DNA of 64,000 nucleotides, from NCBI GenBank assembly GCA_013339765.2, contig CM023454.1:147373603-147437602 (forward strand), written 5' to 3'. The stretch's first letter is position 1, and the number at the start of each line of letters is the position of its first letter. The notes beneath the pieces are model-generated. The model searched no databases, was not told where the DNA came from, and was given only the letters and a program-made list of their open reading frames with translations. Position numbers and translations under genes: made by a program. The DNA comes from Haemaphysalis longicornis (taxonomy: Eukaryota > Arthropoda > Arachnida > Ixodida > Ixodidae). Below, in pieces: positions 1 through 10,316 of this stretch.

Positions 1-720
1 TGTTGTTGGTGTTGGTGGGTTGGGGGGGTTGGTGGGTGGGGGAGGAGTACGGCAGAGGAGGCGGTTAATGAAGGGTAATTTCCCTGAAACTGAGGAGAGA
101 CTCGGAGGTCTCGGTCTCGGAGGTCCGTGTATAGGTGTACGAGAAACGCGGCCCGGGAAGTAAGAGCTCGAGCGTGTGCATTCGCTGCCTCGTTAGCACC
201 TAGGCCGGTTGTGGGCATAGGTGCCGGCGGGGTCTACACCGTTGCACGGGATCGGTCGGGGGGCTTTGGGGGAGAACATTTTGAGGGCTACGGGGGATAT
301 AAAGCCAAATGGTGAAGTGCCGGATGGGCCTGCTGCGAGTATGATAGGACGGTGATTGGGGTGGGACTCTGGGGAGAGCGCAAGGGCAATGGCCGCTTCC
401 TCCGCCGTCGTAGTTGCACATGAGGTGGAGATGGTGGCAGTGTGTGTCGGGACGACATTGATGTCAGGTCCGGTAACCGCGAGGGGCATAGGCCGGTTTA
501 TGGTGGGTATTTGGCTGCAATCTAGTACAGGGTGTGTTTGGCAGGCGGGTGGAGGTTTGCATGGTGACTTGCACGAGCTGCTCGGCGGGGTTGGCATAGA
601 ATATGGGGTCACGCGCTCACGAACGCTGCGCATTTTCTCTCTATTTTTAACGCGTCACGCGCCACACATTACGCCCAACCACAACAGCTCCACTGTGAAA
701 AAAATGCCCACTGCCGCCCC
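1..720 (-). mobile_element. I-clade LINE remnant (RNase H region)
   Basis: On the minus strand, 193-633 stays open for 146 codons. It contains a TAEEAAIALA-like block matching the RNase H domain of the I-clade LINE at 53.1-53.9 kb (TAEEVAIALA), followed by a decayed copy of the helix where that element reads LIGRISLPALAIL. Towards position 1 the minus strand becomes Pro-rich and resembles the 'FREIT..HYR..R..PPP' linker that follows RNase H in I-type LINEs. Reading frames drift and stops occur, so this is a dead 5'-truncated copy whose 3' end lies outside the window. The G-rich first 50 bases are the antisense of that Pro-rich linker. The clade assignment rests on internal comparison only. 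Confidence 0.5.
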
Positions 721-1667
721 TGCCACGTAAACGCCTCCCTCCTCTTTCTCGCTCAGCTGAGTCAGCTCACGCTGTTCCTCTCCCGTCTCGTTCCCCCAAG
801 ATAGCACGCTAAGGTTTGCTCAAGTCAATAGCCAAATTAAATTTACCGCGTTCCACGGCTCCAAGCGGGTTGCCTCGATACCAGCGCTGCCCAGTGGCGG
901 TCCCAAGGCGGGGGCCAAGGAGGCGATCTCCCCCCCCCCACAAACAGGTCCTTAGCTTCGTATTTTTAGTTTTTTTTTAAGCATTCCACTTCCACGAGGT
1001 TAAATCCCACTTGTGGGAGGCCGCAAACGTGTTGCGACCGTCAGAAATGGGGGCTCGAGCCAGCAGTTGCACCACCTAAGGGGCGCCAAGAACCACCGGG
1101 TCGTGCACAAGTGATTCGTGCACAAGCGGGTTACACCGCATACGCGCACACGCCTGCATGGTTTTCACATCCTCTGCAGAATTAGCGCAAGGAGGGGAGC
1201 GATTGCCTATTCCCACTCCCCACCCCCCAAAAAACAAATCTGCCGTACGCCGGAGACGCGCGTGATTCAAGGCACCCTATGTTTATAGAACCATGTTGCC
1301 CTGCTCCACGTGCATTCAAAGCGGAACGCGGACCCAACTAGTGGAACCTTTCTTTACTGTTGCCTTGAAATTTCTTAAAATTCCGCCAAAAGCTACACTG
1401 GCGCGGGCAACAGCAGGTGACGATTTTCGGCAATAGATGTAGCATTTCATATGATATCGCAAAAACCCAAGCATCCATGATTTTTCAAATTAAGGAACAC
1501 TGCAAATATCAATTATGTATTGATTTCCTGTCTTATATTTGAGTAATGTCTTGTTCTTGTTGAACAATGTTGACAAATATGAACATTCCCACCGGACTTA
1601 GATGTTTGGATTTGGCTGTGGGTATGAGGGTAATTATTGTGGGTCTTTGACTGTGGGTCATTAAGGG
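721..1667. other. No gene seen
   Basis: This is mixed-composition DNA with short homopolymers (C run near 930, T run near 970). I see no domain, TIR pair or RNA gene that I can support. Confidence 0.5.
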
Positions 1668-1870
1668 TAAAAGAGTGGATCCCTAGAAAGGCAAGCGTTG
1701 CAGGGGGCGGCAGAAAGTTAGATGGGCAGATGAGATCAAGAGGTTGCGGGGATAAATTGGTCGCAGTTGGCACAGGACCGGGGTAATTGGAGATTAATGG
1801 GAGAGGCCTTTGCCCTTCAGTGGGCGTAGATAGGCTGCTTGCTGCTGCTGCTGCTGATGATGATGATGTA
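1668..1870 (+). mobile_element. RTE-type LINE 3' end
   Basis: Allowing one frameshift and some stops, the plus strand reads 'VRWADEIKRLRG..W', then 'LAQDRG.W..M.EAFALQWA' and a stop. This is the characteristic C-terminus of RTE-like LINEs. It is followed by a (CTG)n/(ATG)n stretch at 1850-1868, the usual RTE-like microsatellite tail. Frameshifts and in-frame stops mean it is inactive. The upstream part of the element is unrecognisable. Confidence 0.55.
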
Positions 1871-2408
1871 CAAGACTATTGCGCAGATTCAGTTTCACTC
1901 TGGCCGGGTGGCTGAACCGAGTCACAGACAGACAGACAGACCAAAAATTCGGCGTTGAAGTATCCCAAGAAAGACTTTCGTCTTTAAAAAGCCATGAGCC
2001 AATATTCCACCCTGTGATGGTGGACCACCAATGAAGCTTCAGCGCTCAGTACGGCGACGGAATAGAAGCGGAATGCAAAATGAAGAACGACAAAACTCAT
2101 CTTGGCGACACGACCGCTGCCTCGAGGAGCTGGAGGACATTAGATACAAGCGCTTGGGAGGCCGACAGAAAAAGGTGGTGGTGAGAACGTACACATTCTC
2201 GCGCTCTTCTCGCATACATCACGCGAAACGACGCCATTTTTTTCCGCTGTCCAAGACGTTCGCAGACGTCGAGCTCAGAAGCCTCGACTGCTTCATTCAA
2301 TGAAAGCGCCGAGCGCGAGCCCGGCACAGTGGAGTGCCCCACGGCGCCGTCCGGCCCGCCCTAAATTGTAGACCGGGGTGGGCGAAGAGAGAGCCTGCAT
2401 GTGCTCAC

Positions 2409-2511
2409 CAGTGGTGGCCCCAAGCAGCGTCATGACTCCCGTGGCGAAGTCCTTGAACGAGATCAGGCCTCGCTGCCGAGGGTCCAAGCACTGCACGAGC
2501 TGCACGAGGGC
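2409..2511 (-). CDS. Internal exon, EF-hand-type protein (Rab11-FIP3/4-like?)
   Basis: The minus strand has a pyrimidine-rich acceptor (TTTCCCCCTCGCAG) just above 2511 and a consensus donor (CTG|GTGAGC) at 2409/2408, bracketing a 103-bp open exon starting in phase 0. It encodes 34 residues, including CLDPRQRGLISFKDFATGVM. The pattern D-P-x-x-x-G-x-I-S-F-x-D-F is an EF-hand loop plus exiting helix, most like the second EF-hand of Rab11 family-interacting proteins 3/4 (Drosophila nuf), where 'LDP.G.G.ISF.DF..G' is typical. These are endosomal Rab11 effectors. The first loop residues are Asp-Pro-Arg, so calcium binding may be weak. Neighbouring exons were not found, as expected with large tick introns. 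Splice sites and peptide are read directly; the family name is inference. Confidence 0.5.
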
Positions 2512-3426
2512 CTGCGAGGGGGAAAAGGGACGCCATGAGCCCGTCTGTACTCAAACGAGCGCGCACGTGTATGCACTGCCAATGTGTCCTTTCTTACAGC
2601 GAAAGCCCTACTGTGCTGCATCCTCCAAGGCCATTCATCGCGTCGCAAGTGACCTTCAGGCGTCAGCGCGCAAGCCGCGCATCTCTTGTCGCCTCGCTCG
2701 CTCGGAGCCCCGTCGGTACCACGTGACTCGGCGAGGATGAAACGGCTGCTGCGTCGGCGCTCGATCGCTCAGCGCCAGCGAACCACATGACTTTACAGGC
2801 GAGGGTGCAACGGGTGCTGCTTCGCCGCCGCTTGGTCCCTCAGTCTCGCCATCGATGGTGCCCCGGCGCACCATCACTTCAGCGCAAGCGAAAGGATGAA
2901 TCCAATCATCGAGACGGGAAGCAGCGACATCGCAACCAAAGGCAAAACTTTTACGAAACGCTGCGGGGATAGTCGAGTGTTAATTAGGTTAAGTGGTAAA
3001 CCTAGGTCATTTTTTTCGACTTCATAGACTCTCGCACTCCGCATTTTTCACCGCTTTCGCAACGGATCTAGCAACTTTTACACGGCGTGGGCCCTGTACT
3101 CGTGAGGACGTCAGAACTCTTAGCCCGAAAATACATTGGTCTTGGAGGAATTGAAATAATAGATTCCTGAAAATTTCACGCACATAGAACAAAATATCAT
3201 TCCCACGCAACGAATTCTTCGTTCTTGATATCAACCACAATTACAATTACGTTAAAAGTGCGGGAGGGCGAGCGACACAGCAACAAGGCAGGATCCTTCC
3301 TCGCTGTGTACTTCATACCTCCCAGCGCATTTTTCATAATGGATAACCAACTCGCCCAGAAAACCGCACTCCAGAATTACAAGTTCAGTAAAACTTGATG
3401 TCGGGCTAGTTGGTGTAATTTTCATG
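2512..3426. other. Probable intron or intergenic DNA
   Basis: No further exon of the 2409-2511 gene is recognisable on the minus strand here, and no transposon ends were seen. The bases just before 3427 read towards ACCAACTAGCCC on the minus strand, which probably belongs to the Penelope-like 3' end that follows. Confidence 0.35.
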
Positions 3427-3656
3427 GTCAGTTGCGCTTGTTGTTAACACAGAGACGGACACGGAAAAAAAAAACGTATACTTTCACGAGAAGACGGCGC
3501 ACTAACAACTGATTTATTAGGAACAAGACGAAAACATATATATAGAACAACACAGAATGCAACAACAAATTCCAGATAAATGGGGAAGGGAAGTCAGACG
3601 GGCGAAATATAAAGATAAAAAGATAGCGGCGGTCGAAGCCGGTGCACGTGCTGTTG

Positions 3657-3965
3657 TTAAAAAGATGATTCTAACAACTGAATCTCACGCTGGGTAAGCG
3701 TAATCGAAGAAGTGCTAACGCATTCACCCTCATGTCCTGATATCATGGAAAACGCTTCATATATCTCACGGGACATTTTGTCTTTAGCGTGGAACAAAAT
3801 GGTGGTTTTGTCAAACGCGACCTCACACTTGCACCTCGCACGGTGTGCCGCAAGATTTCCCACTGTGCTGACCTGTTGCCAGGCATATCTATGTTCACGC
3901 AGTCTTTCGTTGATACATCGGCCTGATTGTCCGATGCAGAAACGACCGCAAGACAAAGGTATCTT
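3657..3965 (-). pseudogene. GIY-YIG endonuclease domain of a Penelope-like element
   Basis: The minus-strand open frame, read from about 3965 down to 3657, encodes IPLSCGRFCIGQSGRCINER followed by LREH, a Cys-x-Cys (CKC) and REIYEAF, ending before a TAA. These match the ordered features of the Penelope GIY-YIG domain: an IPLxCG start, the xIGQTGRCIN block with its catalytic Arg, an REH segment and a catalytic Glu in the 'REI.EA' helix. The frame has no reverse transcriptase upstream because the copy is cut at 3983 by another transposon. The first about 20 codons of the nominal ORF (above 3975) come from that transposon's TIR and do not belong. It acts, in a live element, as the target-nicking endonuclease; this copy is a fragment. 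Confidence 0.7.
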
Positions 3966-3982
3966 CTGTGTTGTTCTATATA

Positions 3983-6900
3983 CAGGATGTTCAGTGAACA
4001 TTTTCAAAAATTCTTGAGGTAGGCTTTTCAAGAAAAATAGGAATTCTCTTAAAGGGAAGGTGAAGCGGTTTTAGAATTAAAAGAAAAGTTGACTAGCAGC
4101 AAGTACACATTGAATAGTTCATGTGTACGAAATATTTTCGCAATACATGCAATAGAAGCGGCGCAATGAGCAAACAAAAGTGGCCCGATGCCCCGCCCCC
4201 ATCTCGACGCGCGATGCCGGAAGACCGAAGAGCGCGGGCGAAAACCGGCTGAAAAACGTCATACCTGGACTTCCGGCCGGATCGGCCGCCTCGGCCATGC
4301 TCTTTTCGCCGTGTTTCCTTGTGAATGATACTTGTTGTTGTTGTGGTTGATAGCACTAATTTGTACAATTTCCGTGTTCAAAAAGTATGCACGAACGCCA
4401 AACGAGGCATACGTTATCATGCCGTATTCCTAAGCAGAATAATGCCACGCCGGGATGCTTGATAACATACGGAAGCGACAGCCGAGGTGGCTGTGCTTGA
4501 TGACAGAGAATATACTACACTACGTTAAATACTTTGTAAACCGCTCCAATGCGGCTTTTTTTTTTTTTTTTTTGATGGACGGACGTGAATGTTCGCATTA
4601 GATTCTAGATTTAGGAAGGATGGGGAATACTGCTGTACTTTGGCCGGGGATGTTTCGTTCCATTCCAGAACCAAGTCACATTTGTTCAGGAAATACTTGT
4701 TTCGTTAAACGCGTCGGTTTTCTTTCCCTATGGGCTCAGGAAAGTGTAAAAAAAACAATTTTTGGCGAAAAAAAAAAAAAGGGGCCAATCCTGATAGAAG
4801 TTCTCTCCCGGCTAACAGGTAAAAAGTATTCCTACAAAGTAAAAGAACCAAGACAACCAGATTACTTATTTTGCAAGTATACATGTCACGATAAGGTGAT
4901 GTTTGTCTGGAATTAAAAAAAAAAACACCACTCCGAACCACCACCGTGCCATAATTTTGTTGACTGCGGGGGCCTAATTTTTCCCCAAGATTCCGTGTGG
5001 CTGCATATTATAACCTGGCAAGCACTTGTTGTCACTGAACCTCAAGTGTGCTCCAGTGATAGTCGGTGATATATATAATGATGATACTAAAAAATTAGGA
5101 GCGAAGAGTAAATATACGGCCTCTGTCCGACTAGCGCGGTAAATGCTTAAATCTAGAAATGCTGAAACAGGCCAACGATTCATTATCACAAACGTTTTGT
5201 TACCTAAAGTAACGTAACTACAACGTAACTGCCTTGTCCGACTGGTCTGTTAATTATAACGAGGTGGCCGTAATATTGTAGCAGAATGCGCAACGCACAA
5301 GCGAAAATCAAGCCCTACTACAGCCAATAATGCTGAGCAGGCACTAGTATGCTGCAGTGTTTTAGAATAAATGCATGTGAAGCAGTAAGACGCCACTCAT
5401 CGAAGTGCAGCTAGCAATCGCGGAGGCGCCGTAGCACCGCTGCCGAAATGGCGCGCGCTTGTGGGTCTGTGTACGGGGATGAGTAACGGGGTGGGGTGGG
5501 CGACAACGAACAAAGGAAATGCGGAAGCAGAGTCTGCTTGTTGGTTTATGCGTGTACCGGCAAGATGTGTCTCGCATATACGTTTACAGCGCATGAACGC
5601 TATTTTTTCGCGCAGTGCACGTACGTGCTTTTCGCTGGTAGATTGTTTATAAAACGCCCGATTAATCTTCGGCATAAATGTTTTGTGTATAATAAGAAAC
5701 AGTTAAGGCAGTAGCTAATATTAACATAAGGAATAAAACCCCCTATGCTGGTTGCCTAATTCAAAATATTTTGATGGAACCCACTAGTCGACGCCACAGT
5801 CAGTGCTTTGGGGTTCTCTGTCGTGTAAAGCAAATTTAAGCTCCAAGATAATTGAACCAACAGCACGGGAAATTATAAACACAAACTTCCAGTCATGTGC
5901 GAAAATTAAACTGCAAGCTAAATTGCCGCAAAGGCAACCGTGCGATCGTTCGCAATGCTTCCGACAACCCGCGCGGCCGAAGGGTGTCCTCCTTTGACGT
6001 CATGACGGGCGCAACCAATCAGGGGCGTCAAAAGACGAAAAGCGCGCGTCTTTCAAACGGGGCCGCGCTTTTTGCAAGATAAATGCCACTTGGACTCATG
6101 TACGATAAATTTCAATGTGATATTCGGAACCAGCGTGCAAGAAACTATATAACTGTTATTCTAACTCAAATTTTTTTGGAAAGCGCTTCAGCTTCCCTTT
6201 AAGGAACAAGCTATCAGGTTCGGCGGACGTCAGCATTTATGAGAAACATGAGAATTACATAGTTAATTAACTAAAACTGTCTAATGAACTTTTTAATTAG
6301 CGAACTTTGGCGTTTATTGCCAATGGCGAGTTTGTAGCCACGGAGACGACGATAACCGATCAGTTTTTAAAGCAAAGAAAAATACACTCTGTAGAGCCCT
6401 GCAGCCCACAAAAATCAAGTATTTTTCCCCCATGAAACCGAAACGCAGCGCACATGGTGCGCCAGAAGTCTAGCGCAAACGCAACATCCGCTGATGACGT
6501 GTGGTAGTGACTGTGTCGCCCAATAAAAGAAGGCTCTGGTGATTCCCCATGCTAGGGAATCAGCTGATATCAACGCCATCGCCTCCTGTATTTTTTCAAT
6601 GATCAACGCTCACCGTATATCACGGCTAGCGTTATCTTTTCTTTCGTTGGTAGACGCAAGAAAGTGGCTAGCCATTGCCCACAACACGGTCGCCCGTTTC
6701 GGGAGCCCTAGTAGGCATTGGCGACAGTTTTTCTTTTTTTTTTTTTTTTTTTGCCTCGACCACATCTGACGTGGCTACCAGACGTGGAAGATGCGAAACG
6801 TCACCATCCGTTCATTTTTTTTTTTTTCGCTAGGTTTATCTGCTGTTTGTTTATAATCGCTGCGTGTTAGAAAGCGCATCAGACAAAGGAAAGGTTTGTT

Positions 6901-7375
6901 TGCTGGGCGAGGAGGGCTTTCGCGGCTGTGGCTGCATTTCTGAGGCTTCCTAGCTAGGGAAAATTGCACTTACATTTCGAATTGGCCGCCACCTTCATTG
7001 AAACACGTCACCAGCCGACGTTGCGTTCGCTCAAGACTTCCAGCGCTCCTCGAGCGCCGAGTTTCGTTTTTGAGCGAAAAACAACGGCAGGTTTCCTCGC
7101 GCTACAGGGCTTTAAACGCCGACTTTTTCGTTGTTTTAAAGACTGATATGAAATCGTCTTCTCCGGGGCTACAAAATCACCATTGACAAAAATCACCAAA
7201 CTCCGCTAATTAAGAAGTTCATTAGTAGAGTTCAATTATCCACGTAACTAATGTGCACACCCTTGATACTATCTGTCGTCCGCCGCAGCTAGCAATCTCC
7301 TTCTGAAGAAGGCTTCTTTTTTTCTCGAAGAGCCTATTTTTAAGAATTTTTGAAAGTGTTCTCTGAAACACCCTG
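3983..7375. mobile_element. DNA transposon with about 400-bp TIRs
   Basis: The ends are CAGG(A/G)TGTT...AACACCCTG, flanked on both sides by TATA (3979-3982 and 7376-7379). The left arm, 3983-4048 plus 6203-about 6530, matches the reverse complement of about 6975-7375 over most of its length; for example TAATGAACTT(T/C)TTAATTAGCG and GCGAACGCAACGTC-type blocks occur in both. The arm is interrupted by a TTAA element at 4053-6198; without it the transposon is about 1.25 kb with a central spacer near 6530-6975. It has no transposase and is non-autonomous. The superfamily is uncertain; the TSD could be TA or TATA. Confidence 0.65.
4053..6198. mobile_element. TTAA-flanked TIR element (Kolobok-like)
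   Basis: TTAA occurs at 4049-4052 and 6199-6202. The left end AGGGAAGGTGAAGCGGTTTT matches the reverse complement of the right end (AGGGAAGCTGAAGCGCTTT). The element sits inside the left arm of the 3983-7375 transposon and is therefore younger than it. The interior holds T and A runs but no transposase I can read. Kolobok is inferred from the shared TTAA plus AGGG ends with the THAP-bearing element at 12257-13933; piggyBac also uses TTAA and remains possible. Confidence 0.6.
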
Positions 7376-7589
7376 TATATGGTTTCGGCTTGTTCAGAAT
7401 AAATCGGTTGTTAGTGCGCGGTCTTCTCGTGAAAGTATTCGTTTTTTTTTCCCCGTGTCCGCCTCTGTGTTCACAACAAGCGCAACTTACCTTCAAAAGC
7501 AGAATTAAAACTTTGTTTAAAGTCTGCTAAAAGTTGCAGCGGGTCTATAGAACACAGTTGTAGGCGCGCTGCAAAGTCTTTTGTGTTAA

Positions 7590-9458
7590 AGGGGTCCTGA
7601 AATACCTTCCGCCAATGCATGGATGTACATGTACCTAAATAAAGCAATGTACTTGCAATCTCCTCCCGCAAGAATTTTATTAAAGCGATGAGTATTAGCT
7701 GAGAAATCGTAAATCAAAAACCGCGCATTATCGTCGCTCCGCGTTTCCTCCTCCTTTCGACTTACTCTCCGCTGTTGACGGCGCGCGAGCCTTGCCTCCC
7801 ATGATGCTGCGCTCCGCAGCGGTGACGTACTTCCGCTTTTGCGCTGCTCAGACTGTCGTCTGCTACGGGCAAGCTTTGTTGACACATGAATCCCGCACTC
7901 CGCTCAAGGCTGGAAAAGCGAACGAAAAATCTGGCCGCATGTATGCGGCGGCCTGGCCTTGCCCTTTCGCGGTGTACGTTGCTGGCGGCACATGACTTTT
8001 TATCGGCGGCGAACTCGCAGCCGCACGGGGAGGGTCGTGCGCTCGTTCCCCTTTGATGCACCGCGACTGTTTATCCAAAAAGCGCCGTATCAGATGTGGC
8101 CCCGCTGGTGCCGGCCTTATTTTGCGGCGGTGGTAATTTCTGCCGGCGGCATGTGAAAAAGTCATTTTAAAAAACCGAAAAAAAACCCGGCCAAAAAACC
8201 CGCTTCAATAATGCGACCGGTTTAGACCGGTTCAGTTTGGGGGCCGACGCGTGGTGGAGAGCGGAACTTTGGCAAAACATGCTCCGCCGCGGCTCTGAGC
8301 TTTCTAGCGCTGGAGCGAGCGCCATTTCTTTGACAATCTCAAGCATCGGTTGCCTTGGCAACAAGGCAAAAACCCGCTCTAGAAGTCAGTTACGGTTCCG
8401 TGACCCGGGTTTCCCAGCTCGGGGGCCCCACCTCGCGACATGTGGGCACTGCAGGCGTACCACTCACTCCCATTGGGAATGCGAGATGCGTTTGGCTTTA
8501 CAGGAGGCGATGGTGTGGTGTTGTGGACGCCTTTGTTTCGCGATGAAATGCGACTTGTGCTTCTGCGGGTGGATAGTGCTTCCCATGGTCTGCGTTATCT
8601 TTCTCGAGCGACGTACGACTCAACTTCGCATGGGGTATGTGCAGTGAGCGTGGCTAAAAGCCATCTCGGCTTGTGCGCCGGAGTTAAGTGACTTGCTGTT
8701 TTTCCCCGCAAACCGCGCGCGAGGTGAGTGCCGAATTTACGACGGGCAGGAGGAGGCAACCCCATCGTCTCTCAATCGCGGTTCAGACTTGCAACGCATG
8801 TTGTGACGTTGTGTTCGTTCGAAACGCATCTCTGGATTGTTTTGAAGTAGAATAAAATGTATCCTTTAAAACCCGGGCATTCGGCTCAGGGCGTTCTCTG
8901 CGATTGCACGAAAGAAGTGCCACGGGGCTTCAACGCTTTCTTTATGGAACGTACTCAGGTAACAGAATATCCATGTCGTGTTATGGCCGTGTTGCATTCA
9001 ATACAAACGGTTAAGCGTTTGTTTTACACTTGTTTCGTTTGTCGTAAAATCCCCAAAAGCACTCCGACACTCCGCTGGCAGATCAGCGGTGAGCCGACGC
9101 TGAGCAGACGACTCATCTCTTTGCCGGAAGTGCGTAAAAAAGCCGCCCAATAGCAGGATGTCTAGCTCATGACGAACATCTGTGAATCGATGATGTAGAC
9201 TTGTGAAGATGGCGGCGTCCAAAAACACGAAGGTATAGTGCCTGGAATATACGGGCCCAGTATATTCTAGGCACTATAGTATATTCTAGGCACTATAACG
9301 AAGGGAAGGGGAAAAAAAAAAACGACAAACTTTGCAACAAAAGTGTGAGCTTTCCGCTGCGCGTAAAAGAGTAATACTTGGCACAGAGGACGTTGACGAC
9401 CCAATCTAACGGTTGCGCTAGTTCATTTAGTGTGCTCAAAATGCCTTTCAGGGCCCCT
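7590..9458. mobile_element. TTAA-flanked TIR element, family A copy 1
   Basis: It is flanked by TTAA at 7586-7589 and 9459-9462, with ends AGGGGTCCTGAAAT and TTTCAGGGCCCCT. It is closely similar along its length to 10317-12252 (for example 7600-7780 against 10325-10500, and 8820-9230 against 11690-12100). It carries a private insertion at 9235-9297 with a 7-bp ACGAAGG flank. Shared short frames around 8440-8690 are degenerate and I cannot assign a transposase. Confidence 0.7.
9235..9297. mobile_element. Small hairpin insertion built on AGTGCCTAGAATATAC
   Basis: Compared with the sister copy at about 12090, this copy contains an extra TATAGTGCCT...AGGCACTATA palindrome plus a second half-unit, flanked by ACGAAGG on each side. 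The arms TATAGTGCC(T)GGAATATAC and GTATATTCTAGGCACTATA pair as a hairpin. A related AGTGCCTAGAAT core sits in the other copy at 10505-10519. Confidence 0.5.
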
Positions 9459-9462
9459 TTAA

Positions 9463-10312
9463 GTGGTATTCACACGACGGAGCGTTTCAGCGGAGAAATC
9501 CGAGGGAGGTCGTGACGTCACCGCAGGCGGAGTTCCGCTCGGCCAGCTCCTTCGCTCACACGGAGGATGCGACTTTCGGACGGACATCACTGTTTGCAGT
9601 CGCCTATCTCTAAAACAGAGCTGCCGTAGCACCGCCGATTCCGCGACGTCGGCAATTTCTGTTAAGCCATACGTACTGATCTTGTCAACCGACCAAAAAT
9701 TGGTCGTCGACGCGATGCAGGTGCTGCCGCGCGCAGAGAACGGCGCGCGACGTGGTAGCAGCCGGCCGGCCCACCTACAGGCCCGCATACTGATGTTAGG
9801 CTTAACACTGCGGCGAATATTCGATCGCCGCTCTGGCAAGCGGCTCAGGTGACGATTTTTAAAGCAACTTTCCATCACATCATTACCCCATTTCTCGTAT
9901 ACGCAGCTTTGTTTGCGCCTTGGGGGGCAATAACAAGCTGTCGCTCGAGCTACCGGCGCCGGCCTGCGCCACTTCGCGGCCGCGGCCGCCGCTCGCCAAG
10001 CGCCCGTGCTGGTGGGCTCCCTCAGTGCGCCTGTCATGTGCTCCACGCATTTTCGCGTCCGATGTATTAAGAAGCGATTAAAAAATAGACTGACTGCAAC
10101 CGCTCTAGAACTTCAGTCGCGGCCAGCTGCCCGACGAGCGGACGAAATCCCGCCGCCTCCGCCGCCGAGCGTCGGAGGGTTTGTAGCTCGCGAGCAGAAG
10201 CTCCGATCTCCCATCGGAGGCGGTGCGCCGGAGAGAAACCGTGACGTAGGGGTCACGTGGCGCGCACTCCTAGGAGCGAAACGACGGATTTCTCTCTCGT
10301 GTGAATACCCCT
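9463..10312. mobile_element. TTAA-flanked TIR element, family B
   Basis: TTAA occurs at 9459-9462 and 10313-10316, with ends GTGGTATTCACACGA and TCGTGTGAATACCCC. It shares its left TTAA with copy 1 of family A and its right TTAA with copy 2. The interior is GC-rich, contains TGACGTCA-type sites near 9512 and has no readable transposase. It is short (850 bp) and non-autonomous. Confidence 0.65.
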
Positions 10313-10316
10313 TTAA

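Larger units (their letters stand above)
3427..7490 (-). mobile_element. Penelope-like element remnant with inverted terminal segments
   Basis: Segment 3427-3561 recurs in inverted orientation, split into 3962-3982 and 7376-7490. Both carry CAGTTGTTAGTGCGC-like sequence, CTTCTCGTGAAAGTAT, a T run, and CTGTGTT(A/C)ACAACAAGCG. Between the arms lies a minus-strand GIY-YIG fragment (3657-3965). Penelope-like elements combine a reverse transcriptase with a GIY-YIG endonuclease and often have terminal repeats (pLTRs) in direct or inverted order, so an inverted pair fits. The right arm is interrupted by the DNA transposon at 3983-7375, whose removal restores the arm with one TATA. No reverse transcriptase domain remains. 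Confidence 0.65.

Noticed and set aside
193..730. Protein-coding genes on both strands at the window start
   Set aside because: The minus strand matches decayed LINE RNase H; the plus frame is its shadow.
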